Shown here piece by piece: positions 15,804 to 24,001 of a stretch of DNA of 64,000 nt. Numbering within the stretch: the stretch's first letter is position 1; every line of letters begins with the position of its first letter. The DNA comes from Ardenticatenales bacterium (GTDB taxonomy: Bacteria; Chloroflexota; Anaerolineae; Epilineales; Epilineaceae), in contig JADYYS010000033.1 of assembly GCA_020853525.1 (NCBI GenBank), positions 22,981-86,980 of the forward strand, written 5' to 3'. A model generated the notes under the pieces. It worked only from the letters and a program-made list of their open reading frames with translations. It was not told the DNA's origin and did not search any database. A program made the position numbers and the translations under genes.

Positions 15804-17686
15804 CGAGCCACCTCCAACCTCAGGTCATCGCCAGGCGCCGCCGCCGCGTGCGCCCCGGCCGGCCGCCCCGCCGTCGCCCGCGACTGCAGCGCATACAGCC
15901 CGCGGTACCGCGCGTTCCCGGCCAGCAGCTCGTCGTGCGTCCCGCTGGCCGCGATCCGACCGTCCTCCATCACCCAGATCGCATCGGCCGCCTGGACCGT
16001 CGAGAGGCGGTGGGCGATGACGAGCGCCGTCCGGCCGACGAGCAGGCGGTCGATCGCGGTCAGCACGGCGGCCTCGGACTCGGCGTCGAGGCCGGTCGTC
16101 GGCTCGTCGAGCAGGACGATCGGCGCGTTGCGCACGAGCGCACGGGCGATCGCGATCCGCTGGCGCTGGCCGCCCGAGAGCGTCAGGCCGCGCTCGCCGA
16201 CGGGCGTCCGGTAGCCGTCGGGCAGGCCGCTGATGAAGCCGTGGATGCACGCCGCCTCGGCCGCCGCCACGATCTCGGCGAACGAGGCGTCCGGCCGACC
16301 GTAGGCGATGTTGTCCTGCACGGTCCCGGCGAACAGGACGCCGTCCTGCGGCACGACGGCGATCTGGCCCCGCAGTGAGGCCAGCGTGTAGTCCCGCGCG
16401 TCCCGGCCGTCGATGACCAGGCGGCCCACCGTGGGGTCGTACAGGCGCGGGATCAGGCCGAGGAGCGTCGACTTGCCGGCGCCGGACAGGCCGACGAGGG
16501 CCACGGTCTGGCCGGCGCGCACGGTGCGATCGACGGCGCGCAGGACCGGCGTGCCGGCGGTGTAGGCGTGCCCGACGCCCTCGAAGGCGATATCACCGCG
16601 CAGCCGGTCGACCTCGACGTGCCCGTCGGGGACGTCGGAGGTCACGTCGAGGAGCTCGGTGATCCGGTCCACGCACGTCGCCGCCTTGCTCGATCGTTCG
16701 GCGATCCGGGCGATCCGCTTGAGCGGCTTGTAGAAGCTGCGCAGGTAGCTGGCGAAGACGACGAGCTCGCCCGGCGTGAGCGCGCCGGCCTGGACGCGCA
16801 GCGCGCCGTAGCCGACGGTCGTCGCCATCGCCACGGCCAGCGTCGTCTCGACGGCGCGGTTCAGCTTGGCCTCGAGCCGCGCCGAGACGAGGCCGCTCTC
16901 GACGCTCTGGCGATTCGTCTTGTCCAGACGGGCCAACGCGGCGTCCTCGCCGGTGAACATCTGGACCACATGAATCCCGGAGAGCACCTCGTGCATCTGA
17001 CTGGCCAGCTGGCCCTCCTTGCGGCGCTGCTTCTGGGCCGCGGCGCGGATTCGGGTGCTGAAGACGGACAGCAGGCCGAACAGGAGCGGCGTCATCGCCG
17101 TGGCGGCCAGCGCCAATCGCCAGTCCAGGACGAACATGACGACGAGAAAGCCGATCAGGACGATGCCCTCGCTCAGCAGGTCGGACAGCGCGCCGACGAG
17201 GAGCTCCCGCAGGAGCATCATGTCGCTCGTGAGCCGCGTGAGCAGATCGCCCGTGGCGGCGCGGATGTGGTAGGCCATCGGCAACCGCAGGAGGTGGTCG
17301 AACACGCGCAGGCGCATGTGCGCCACGACGGCCTGGCCGACGCGGGCGGCCTGCAGGCTCTCCGCCTGGTACAACAGCCCCCGCGCCAAGGCGGTCACGA
17401 CGATCGCCGCGGCGCAGACGGCCACGAGCGTGCGCCCGTCCGTCCCCGCCAGCCCCAGCCGCTGCAGCCACGGCCCCATCGGCCGCCCGCCGATCACGTT
17501 GTCCAGCACGACCTTCAGCGGCCACGGCTCGAGCATCTGCAGCGCCGTGTAGGCCAGGCTGGCCGCAAACGCCAGCCCGAGCCGCGCCCGATGCGGCCGG
17601 AGCTCGTCCCGCAGCTGCCAGATCGCCCCGCCCGCCGCCGTGAGCCCCTCGGCCTGCCGCGCCAGCGCGCGGGTGACGGCGCTCAC
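15800..17686 (-). CDS. ABC exporter, fused permease-ATPase (MsbA-like)
   Basis: A 628-residue half-transporter. Residues about 35-330 hold six membrane spans of the exporter type, with the coupling segment FDHLLRLPMAYHIRAATGDLLTRLTSD. Residues 350-600 are the ATPase: Walker A GLSGAGKST (399-407), the Q-loop in VPQDGVLFAGTVQDNIAYG, signature LSGGQRQR, Walker B IVLLDEPTTGLD and H-loop VIAHRLSTV. Such homodimers flip lipids, lipid-linked sugars or peptides. It sits between glycosyltransferases and the tandem kinase, overlapping both by 4 nt. This suggests export of the glycan or glycolipid made by the operon. Confidence 0.92.
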   Translation of the reverse strand: MSAVTRALARQAEGLTAAGGAIWQLRDELRPHRARLGLAFAASLAYTALQMLEPWPLKVVLDNVIGGRPMGPWLQRLGLAGTDGRTLVAVCAAAIVVTALARGLLYQAESLQAARVGQAVVAHMRLRVFDHLLRLPMAYHIRAATGDLLTRLTSDMMLLRELLVGALSDLLSEGIVLIGFLVVMFVLDWRLALAATAMTPLLFGLLSVFSTRIRAAAQKQRRKEGQLASQMHEVLSGIHVVQMFTGEDAALARLDKTNRQSVESGLVSARLEAKLNRAVETTLAVAMATTVGYGALRVQAGALTPGELVVFASYLRSFYKPLKRIARIAERSSKAATCVDRITELLDVTSDVPDGHVEVDRLRGDIAFEGVGHAYTAGTPVLRAVDRTVRAGQTVALVGLSGAGKSTLLGLIPRLYDPTVGRLVIDGRDARDYTLASLRGQIAVVPQDGVLFAGTVQDNIAYGRPDASFAEIVAAAEAACIHGFISGLPDGYRTPVGERGLTLSGGQRQRIAIARALVRNAPIVLLDEPTTGLDAESEAAVLTAIDRLLVGRTALVIAHRLSTVQAADAIWVMEDGRIAASGTHDELLAGNARYRGLYALQSRATAGRPAGAHAAAAPGDDLRLEVAR

Positions 17687-18975
17687 GCCGCCACCGGGCG
17701 GGCATCACGCCGAATCGACGACGCCGGACCCGTCGCATCGCCCGCGTCCGTTGCGGACACCCACGACGTGGACGACGCGAGGTCGTTGAGCCTTGCCACG
17801 ACCGCCTGCACGTTGTGCCGCCAGGTGTAGCGGGCGACCACGTCGGCGCGCCCTGCCGCGCCCATCGCCCGTGCGGCCTGCGGGGCGGCGAGCGCGGCCG
17901 CGATGGCCGCAGCCATCGCGGCGGCGTCGCCGGCCGGATAGAGGCGCGCCGTCCGCCCGTCGTCGACCGCCGCGCGCACCGGGGGGATGTCCGCGGCGAC
18001 CGTGGGCAAGCCGGCGGCGAGGTACTCGAACAGCTTGAGGGGGGAGAAGTAGTCCTCGGCATCGACGGCGTACGGCGCCACGGCCACGTCGCACGCCGCC
18101 AGCAGTGCCGGCACGTCCGCGTGCGGCACGGCGCCGGTGAAGCGCACGCGATGCCGGAGCCCGAGCGCGACGGCGCGCGACTCGAGGGCCGGCAGCGCCG
18201 GACCGTCGCCGACGACGAGGAGGCAGGCGGCCGGATCGTCCGCCAATACGCGTGCGAATGCATCGAGGACGTCGTCGACGCCGTGCCACGGCCGGATGCT
18301 GCCGACGAAGCCGACGACGCGGCGATCGGCCAACCGGAGCTGTGCGCGCACGGCATGGCGTTCGGTGCCGGCGGACGCGAACGCGTCGACATCCACGCCG
18401 TTCGGCAGGACGAGGATCCGCGCGGGATCGACGCCCGTGTCGGCGAGCCACGCGGCCAGCGGCGCGGAGACGGCGACGACGGCATCGGCCCCCGTCAGCA
18501 CATCCCATTCGATCGTCCGCGCGAGTCGCGGCCACGGCAGGGCGCGGTAGCGGGCGGCCTCGCGCGTCAGGGGCGCGTTCACCTCCAGCACGTGCGGCAC
18601 CCCGAGCGCGCGGGCCACCGCCCGGCCGCCGCTGCCGAAGAGGCTGTAGCGCTCGTAGACGGCGTCGATGCCGGCGGCGCGCCACGCGGGCGTCGACAGC
18701 GCGAGGGCGCGGGCGGTCAGGTGGGCCCGCAGCGCGCCGGCGCGGTCGCCGCGGGCGCGCGCGACGAGCCGGCGGCTGCGGGGGTCGAGGGTGATGGGCG
18801 ACGGCGCAATCGGCGTCGGTGCATCGATGCGGGCCGCGGCGACGTGGACGGTGTGGCCCTCGGCCGCGAACGCGCGGCACATCGCGCGCACGTGGATGCT
18901 GGCGCCTTTCGTGCCGTCGACCGGTATGCCGGGGTCCGTGCAGGCGTAGAGGAGATTCATCCCGCGATCGTTCAT
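17683..18975 (-). CDS. Glycosyltransferase family 4
   Basis: A 430-residue GT-B enzyme. The acceptor domain starts NLLYACTDPGIPVDGTKGASIHVRAMCRAFAAEGHTVHV. The donor domain has RVVGFVGSIRPWHGVDDVLDAFARV, VRFTGAVPHADVPALLAACDVAVAPY and the GT4 nucleotide-sugar motif YFSPLKLFEYLAAGLPTVAADIPPVR (E-x7-type site). The start MNDRGMN was chosen because it overlaps the upstream stop by 4 nt; a second Met five residues on is also possible. The stop overlaps the ABC exporter start by 4 nt. It probably adds one sugar to the operon's exported glycan. Confidence 0.88.
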   Translation of the reverse strand: MNDRGMNLLYACTDPGIPVDGTKGASIHVRAMCRAFAAEGHTVHVAAARIDAPTPIAPSPITLDPRSRRLVARARGDRAGALRAHLTARALALSTPAWRAAGIDAVYERYSLFGSGGRAVARALGVPHVLEVNAPLTREAARYRALPWPRLARTIEWDVLTGADAVVAVSAPLAAWLADTGVDPARILVLPNGVDVDAFASAGTERHAVRAQLRLADRRVVGFVGSIRPWHGVDDVLDAFARVLADDPAACLLVVGDGPALPALESRAVALGLRHRVRFTGAVPHADVPALLAACDVAVAPYAVDAEDYFSPLKLFEYLAAGLPTVAADIPPVRAAVDDGRTARLYPAGDAAAMAAAIAAALAAPQAARAMGAAGRADVVARYTWRHNVQAVVARLNDLASSTSWVSATDAGDATGPASSIRRDARPVAA

Positions 18976-20312
18976 CGACCGACGCCTTCCGCGAACAGCG
19001 CATGCAGCCGGCCGACGTTCGCGCGCACGTCGAACGCGGCCTCGACGCGGGCGCGGCCGGCGTCGGCCAGGCGGCGGCGCAGCGGCGCATCGGACAGGAG
19101 TCGCCGGAGGGCGGCGGCCAGCGCTTCGGGGTCGCGCTCGGGCACGAGCAGGCCGGTGACATCGTCCTGGACGAGCTCGGGGATGCCGGTGACGGGCGTC
19201 GCCGCCACGGGCACGCCGAGGGCCATCGCCTCGATGAGGACGGTCGGCAGGCCGTCGCGGTTGCCGTCGGCGCCGACGACGCACGGGGCGGCGAAGGCGG
19301 TGGCGTGCGGGATCAGGTCGATGAGCGCGGCGCGCGGCAGCGGGCCGGGCAGCGTCACGCGGTCGGCCAGGTCGAGCGCGGCGACGAGCGCGGTCAGGGA
19401 TGCGGCGCGCTCGCCGGTGCCGATGATCTGGCAGGTGAACGCGACGCCGTCGCGCTTCAGGATCGCACAGGCGCGGATGAGGTCATCGAACCCCTTCTTC
19501 TCGACGAGCCGGCCGATGCCGAGGATCAGCGGCAGCGCGTGGGGGACGTGGCCATCGCGATGGAACGCGTCGAGGTCGAGGCCGTTGTAGATCCGCACGA
19601 GCCGAGCGGTGCCGGGCGTGTGGGCCAGGTAGTCCATGTTGAAGTCGCTGACCGTCACGCTGAACCGGGCATCGACGAACTTGCGTGCGAGCGAGGTCGG
19701 CGCGACGGACTCGTGGAAGATGTCCTTGGCGTGCGCCGTGAAGCTGTACGGGACGCCGGTCAGGCGGGACACGATCCGCGCCACGGATGTGGCGCTGGAC
19801 GCGAAGTGCGCGTGGAGGTGGGTCACGCCGGCCGCCTTCACGCGCGGCGCCAGCCAGACCGCCTGGTGGAAGCGCTTCCATGCGCCGAGCCGCCGCTTGC
19901 GCGCGGTCTCGAACAGGACGGTGCGATAGGCATCCGGCATCGCGCGCCACGCCGCAACGTGCGTCCGGACGACGTCGCGCACACCGCCGGCCCAGATGAC
20001 CTCGGGGGCGTACGTCACGCGCGCCCGGACGCGGGCGACGTCGGCGTGGAAGCGGCCCTCGTTGTTCGTCTTCAGACTGAAGATGTGTAGGTCGGCCCCC
20101 TGGCGCTCGAGCTCGAGGACCTCGTTTAGGATGAACGTCTCGGAGAAGCGCGGGAACATCTTGCAGACGTAGCCGACACGGGCGGTCGCGGGCTCGGTGG
20201 GCATGCCCGTCGCGTTCGACGAATGGGGCATACCCGGCACAGCAGTCACGGTCGCGACAGTTGCCATCGTCGCCACATTCGGCACGGTCGTCACGTTCGT
20301 CACGTTCGTCAC
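18972..20312 (-). CDS. Glycosyltransferase family 4 with repetitive N-terminal extension
   Basis: A 446-residue enzyme. The conserved fold begins near residue 44 (ARVGYVCKMFPRFSETFILNEVLELERQGADLHIFSLK, a start seen in colanic-acid-type GT4 enzymes). The donor site is LILGIGRLVEKKGFDDLIRAC and DGLPTVLIEAMALGVPVAATPVTGIPELV. The first 30 residues are a low-complexity run of T, V, N and A (MTNVTNVTTVPNVATMATVATV) coded by degenerate 9-bp repeats, so the true start could be an internal Met near residue 42 (MPTEPATARV). It lies only 3 nt after the upstream glycosyltransferase stop and overlaps the next gene by 4 nt, so it belongs to the five-gene operon. Confidence 0.85.
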   Translation of the reverse strand: MTNVTNVTTVPNVATMATVATVTAVPGMPHSSNATGMPTEPATARVGYVCKMFPRFSETFILNEVLELERQGADLHIFSLKTNNEGRFHADVARVRARVTYAPEVIWAGGVRDVVRTHVAAWRAMPDAYRTVLFETARKRRLGAWKRFHQAVWLAPRVKAAGVTHLHAHFASSATSVARIVSRLTGVPYSFTAHAKDIFHESVAPTSLARKFVDARFSVTVSDFNMDYLAHTPGTARLVRIYNGLDLDAFHRDGHVPHALPLILGIGRLVEKKGFDDLIRACAILKRDGVAFTCQIIGTGERAASLTALVAALDLADRVTLPGPLPRAALIDLIPHATAFAAPCVVGADGNRDGLPTVLIEAMALGVPVAATPVTGIPELVQDDVTGLLVPERDPEALAAALRRLLSDAPLRRRLADAGRARVEAAFDVRANVGRLHALFAEGVGR

Positions 20313-20315
20313 GAT

Positions 20316-21611
20316 CTACTCCTCGGCGGACCACACCGGCTGGAGCCGGTCGTGGCGATGGGTGGCCGGGTGGGTCGGCATCCCGGCGGGCTCGGCGACC
20401 GGGCGCGGGTGTGTGGCCGACGGTTGTTCCAGCAGGCCGACGAGCGCCGCGGCCACGCGGTCGAGGCCGCCGAGGTCGACCGCGCCGAGCGGGCGCCCTG
20501 CGGCGAGCGCGCGGGCCAGCTCGTCGCGCAGGCGGGCCGGCGTCAGCGCGTCCGGCGTCACCATCCGGACGACGCCGCGGCGCTCGAGCGCGGCGGCGCG
20601 GATCAGCTGCTCCTGACGCGGCGTCGTGCGCGGCACGAGCACGGCCGGGCGCCGGAAGGACAGGATCTCGCACGTCGTGTTGTAGCCGGCCATCGACACG
20701 ACGGCGGCAGCGCGGGCGACGACGCCCGACAGGCCGGCGACGAAGTCGACGATGCGCGCGCCGGGCACGTCGGCCGCCAGGGCGTGCAGCGCGGCACGCT
20801 CGGCGTCGGCCATGAACGGGCCGGTCACGACAACGGGGCGGAACGGTGCGCCCCCGGGCCACGAGGCCGCGGTGCACAGGAACGTGTCGAGGACCGTGAC
20901 GCCGTCGCCGCCGCCGCCGGCCGTGGCCAGGACGTAGGGTTGGGTGCCATCGGCGACGAGGTCGGCGAGCTCGGCGGGGATCGGCTCGGCGCGGCGGCGG
21001 AGGTAACCGACGTACTGCATCTTGGCGGCGACGGCGCTCGAGAGGCCATAGGCCTCCGCCGGGTCGAAGACGTCGCGCTGGCCGTAGACGAGGATCCGGT
21101 CGTACACTCGCTCGAGCAGATCGTAGATCCCGCTCGCCGCCCATGCCGCCCGCGTCCGCCCCGGCGCGTCGACGACGTCGCGCAGGCCGAGGACGATCTT
21201 CGTGTCCGGCAGGAGCCGGCGCACGGCGGTCAGGGCGCGGACGGCCTCGCCCTTCACACCGCCGGGCGCGTGGTCGACGACGATGAGGTCGGGCCGGAAG
21301 TACCGGACGGACTCGTGGAGCAGCGCGCTGCGCAGCGCGCGGACAGACTCGAACGACGTCGGCAGCGTGCGGGCGGCGTACTGCTCGTCGCCGGTCTTGA
21401 TCACGCACGGCAGCTTGACGGTGTCCGTGCCGGGCGGCAGCACGAGGTCCGTCGCCAACGGCGAGCCGGTCACGATGAGCTGCGCGATGCCGGGGCGAAC
21501 GCCGTGAAGGTGGTGGGCGATGGACAGCGCGCGGCGGAGGTGGCCGAGGCCGTACGTGTCGTGGCAATAGTGGAGGACGCGGCCCGGATGGGCGGGGGGG
21601 TGGGTCGTCAT
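20316..21611 (-). CDS. Glycosyltransferase, MurG/GT28-like
   Basis: A 431-residue GT-B protein of the UGT/MurG type. The N-terminus VLHYCHDTYGLGHLRRALSIAHHL has the glycine-rich loop GLGH. The donor half has PYVLATAGGGGDGVTVLDTFL, VVVTGPFM and AGLSGVVARAAAVVSMAGYNTTCEILSFRRPAVLVPRTTPRQEQLIRA, the nucleotide-sugar site of this family. It is the first gene of the minus-strand operon ending at 13359. ATG 21611 is preceded on the minus strand by AAGGAAAG at good spacing. Downstream genes follow with a 3-nt gap and then 4-nt overlaps, suggesting one transcript for glycan synthesis, export and phosphorylation. Confidence 0.87.
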   Translation of the reverse strand: MTTHPPAHPGRVLHYCHDTYGLGHLRRALSIAHHLHGVRPGIAQLIVTGSPLATDLVLPPGTDTVKLPCVIKTGDEQYAARTLPTSFESVRALRSALLHESVRYFRPDLIVVDHAPGGVKGEAVRALTAVRRLLPDTKIVLGLRDVVDAPGRTRAAWAASGIYDLLERVYDRILVYGQRDVFDPAEAYGLSSAVAAKMQYVGYLRRRAEPIPAELADLVADGTQPYVLATAGGGGDGVTVLDTFLCTAASWPGGAPFRPVVVTGPFMADAERAALHALAADVPGARIVDFVAGLSGVVARAAAVVSMAGYNTTCEILSFRRPAVLVPRTTPRQEQLIRAAALERRGVVRMVTPDALTPARLRDELARALAAGRPLGAVDLGGLDRVAAALVGLLEQPSATHPRPVAEPAGMPTHPATHRHDRLQPVWSAEE

Positions 21612-21750
21612 GGGTGGCTTTCCTTCTGGGGGAACGCGGCGGGCGTGGGGGCCGGTGGCGCGTTCGCTCGTGCCCGCTACGTTGCCGAGCGGGGGGGAAA
21701 GTCACGGGCCAGGGTCGGAATTCGTGGACGACGGGCGTCGGTTGGCAAGG

Positions 21751-21775
21751 AAAAGGGCGGGTCTGAGACCCGCCC
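21751..21775 (-). terminator. Rho-independent terminator after the anti-sigma gene
   Basis: The perfect inverted repeat GGGCGGGTCT-G-AGACCCGCCC (21755-21775) is followed on the minus strand by TTTT (complement of 21751-21754). It lies 40 nt after the anti-sigma stop and upstream of the glycosyltransferase operon, so it separates the two units. The same kind of GC palindrome ending in CGCCCCTAC also occurs at 53828-53847. Confidence 0.75.
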
Positions 21776-21815
21776 CTACCGTGCGATGTGGCGTGTGGCC
21801 AACGGGTTGGGTGGA

Positions 21816-23072
21816 CTAGGGCTTGCGATCACCGCCCTTGTCGTCGCCGCCTTCGTCCTCGCCGCCCTTGTCGTCCCCGCCCTTGTCGTCCCCTTCGTCC
21901 TCGCCGCCCTTGTCATCCCCGCCCTTGTCGTCATTCCCCTCGTCCTCGCCGCCTCTGTCGTCCCCGCCCCTGTCGTCATCCCCTACGTCCTGGCCGCCGG
22001 TCGACCGCGAGTCGTCGGCACGCCCTGGACTGTCCGCGGTCGTCGCCGGCCGCGCACGGCCGGGCGCCGTCGCGCCGACCAGCGGCGGATCGGACGTCGG
22101 CGCGCCCGGAACGGCGGCGGTCGTCCCGGGGACGCCGGCGGTGCCGCCGGGCACCGCCGGCGACGGGGTTGGGCTGGGCGCGAGCCTCGAGTCGGCCGGT
22201 CCGTGGGGTACGGTCGGCGCCGGGAGGCCGTAGTCCAGATAGGGCAGCATCTCGAAAGCCACGAGCCGCCCGGCGTTCATCCGCGCGCGGATGAAGACGT
22301 GGTCGCCCACGCCGAACGCGCCGGGGTGTTCGGAGGCACCATACTGCGCAACGTCCGGCGGGACGTTGACCGTGAGGCCGGAGATGCGGCACCACTCCGT
22401 GGCGTACGCCTCGATCACGCCCTCGAACAGCACATCGGCGTTGCGGCCGCCGGCCATCGCCACGGCGACGTCGGCGCGACGAGCGGCGGAGACGGCCGCG
22501 GAGCGCGCCCGGTGCGCTTCCGCGCCGGGCGCCGTCGCCAGCCAGGCGCCCCGCCCCGCCTCCTTGACGGCGTAGAGCGCATCGCCCGGCAGCGCGTTCG
22601 ATGCGGCGTAGGCCACGGGGACGCCGACGAGCAGCGCGGCCACGCCGGCGGCCATCGCCCAGATCGTGCGCAGTGGACGCGGCGCCCGGCGGGTCATCGG
22701 GCGGGGCGGGGCGACATCGCGGTCGATGGCGAGCCGCGGGCGGTGCGATGCTGCGGCCGGCGACTGCGACGCGGCGCGTGTCAACGATGCGGCAGATGTC
22801 GACGACGCGGCGGAACTCGGCGCTGAGGCAGCCCCGGCCGCGAGCGCGTCGAACGCGGCCAGCAGGCGGTTGCGGGACGCGTCGACCTGGGCCGCCGACG
22901 GCGGGCGGGCCGCGGCGGCGAGGGCGGCCGCGGTCTCGATCGCGGGACGCAGCGCCTCGGCCGCCGCCGGATTCCGCCGCAGCACGGCCTCGACCGATTC
23001 GCCCCGCTCCAGGGCATCGAGGGCATCGATCAACTCGGCCTCGTGCCGAAGGTCGTCGGATTGGGCGTTCAT
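21816..23072 (-). CDS. Membrane anti-sigma factor-like protein with acidic repeat tail
   Basis: A 418-residue protein. The N-terminal cytoplasmic part (DDLRHEAELIDALDALERGESVEAVLRRNP) resembles anti-sigma domains. One membrane helix (TIWAMAAGVAALLVGVPVAYA, near residues 137-157) is followed by NALPGDALYAVKEAGRG, the DUF5667-type motif of actinobacterial and Chloroflexota anti-sigma-like proteins. An external beta domain (FEGVIEAYATEWCRISGLTVNV...VGDHVFIRARMNAGRLVAFEM) resembles DUF5666. The last 60 residues are GGDDKGGEDEG-type acidic repeats coded by imperfect 12-15-bp DNA repeats. ATG 23072 overlaps the sigma-factor stop by 4 nt, the expected arrangement for a cognate pair. Confidence 0.8.
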   Translation of the reverse strand: MNAQSDDLRHEAELIDALDALERGESVEAVLRRNPAAAEALRPAIETAAALAAAARPPSAAQVDASRNRLLAAFDALAAGAASAPSSAASSTSAASLTRAASQSPAAASHRPRLAIDRDVAPPRPMTRRAPRPLRTIWAMAAGVAALLVGVPVAYAASNALPGDALYAVKEAGRGAWLATAPGAEAHRARSAAVSAARRADVAVAMAGGRNADVLFEGVIEAYATEWCRISGLTVNVPPDVAQYGASEHPGAFGVGDHVFIRARMNAGRLVAFEMLPYLDYGLPAPTVPHGPADSRLAPSPTPSPAVPGGTAGVPGTTAAVPGAPTSDPPLVGATAPGRARPATTADSPGRADDSRSTGGQDVGDDDRGGDDRGGEDEGNDDKGGDDKGGEDEGDDKGGDDKGGEDEGGDDKGGDRKP

Positions 23073-23650
23073 ACGCTTGCCGTCCTCTGCGTCATCTGCC
23101 GGGCCAATGCGGCCACGGCACGCGCCTGAAGTTGCTTGACGGCACCGGCCGTCTTGCCCATGGTCTCGGCTGCCTCAAGGATCGGCAGCCCGGCCCCATA
23201 CCGCAGCGCCAGAACGTGCTGCTGCTCTTCGGTAAGCGCCGACATCGCGTCGGCGAGGGCGGCACGCTCCTCGTCGCGGGTCACGGCGGCGTCCAGCTCG
23301 GCATCGTCACTGTCGACGTCCTCTTCGAGCCCGACCTCGGGATGGCGGTAGACCTGTCGGTAGTGACCGCGGACGACGTTCTTGGCCACGCCGAACAGCC
23401 AGCCTTTGAGCGTGGACTGCGGCGGGTTCGGCCCGGTGATCGCCTCGAGGAACCGGACGAACACGTCGCTCGTCAGGTCGGCGGCGAGGTCCGGATCGGC
23501 GACCTGGAGCGAAACGAAGCGATACACCGCCGGGTAGTAGCGGTCGTGGATCTCGACGAGCGCCGGGCGATCGCCGGCCAGCACGCGCATCATCAGCGCG
23601 GCCTCGGCCGGCACGGCCCCTCGCTCGGGGTGGGTGGGGTTGCGCATCAT
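23069..23650 (-). CDS. ECF-type RNA polymerase sigma factor
   Basis: A 193-residue sigma-70 family protein of the extracytoplasmic function group. Region 2 is LVEIHDRYYPAVYRFVSLQVADPDLAADLTSDVFVRFLE (helices that melt the -10). Region 4 is ALTEEQQHVLALRYGAGLPILEAAETMGKTAGAVKQLQARAVAAL (helix-turn-helix for the -35). There is no region 1 or 3. Two adjacent Met codons (23650, 23647) can start it; the first is used here. A CACAAT hexamer lies 8 nt upstream, so a leaderless mRNA is possible. It is translationally coupled to the membrane anti-sigma gene, so it likely responds to an envelope signal. Its targets may include the divergent surface-protein gene at 24002. Confidence 0.92.
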   Translation of the reverse strand: MMRNPTHPERGAVPAEAALMMRVLAGDRPALVEIHDRYYPAVYRFVSLQVADPDLAADLTSDVFVRFLEAITGPNPPQSTLKGWLFGVAKNVVRGHYRQVYRHPEVGLEEDVDSDDAELDAAVTRDEERAALADAMSALTEEQQHVLALRYGAGLPILEAAETMGKTAGAVKQLQARAVAALARQMTQRTASV

Positions 23651-24001
23651 CCGCCTGGATTGTGGCGCACGCCAAGCCGATGGGGAAACGGGCACGATCA
23701 TCGCAGCCCTCTGCGCCGACGGCGCAACCTGACAGGAACCAGGGATCCGAACGCGTTCCCGCGGCGATGTTGGCGTTGGGATGCATGTCCTCCGTTGCCG
23801 AATGGGGCGAAAGGTCACGGGTGGCACATGACAAGTTTCGTTAATCGATGCCGCGCGTCGTTCGAACGATGCCGGCGGGCACGGAACGGTGTGGGCGACG
23901 CCGGGTGTCTAGCGAGTGTGGCACCCTACGCATACCCGTAAGCGGGCGTCCCCGGAAGCCCTCGGTTCGACCGTCTCGCGACATTCACAGGAGGGTCCGC
24001 G
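23651..24001. other. Divergent intergenic region (351 nt)
   Basis: This lies between the sigma-factor gene (minus) and the giant surface-protein gene (plus). It contains a CACAAT -10-like hexamer on the minus strand (23659-23664), a GAAACGGGC stretch, a short AT-rich patch AAGTTTCGTTAATCG (23833-23847) and the AGGAGGG ribosome site for the gene at 24002. No coding frame looks real. It is a good place for ECF autoregulation, but no clear -35/-10 ECF pair was identified. Confidence 0.5.
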
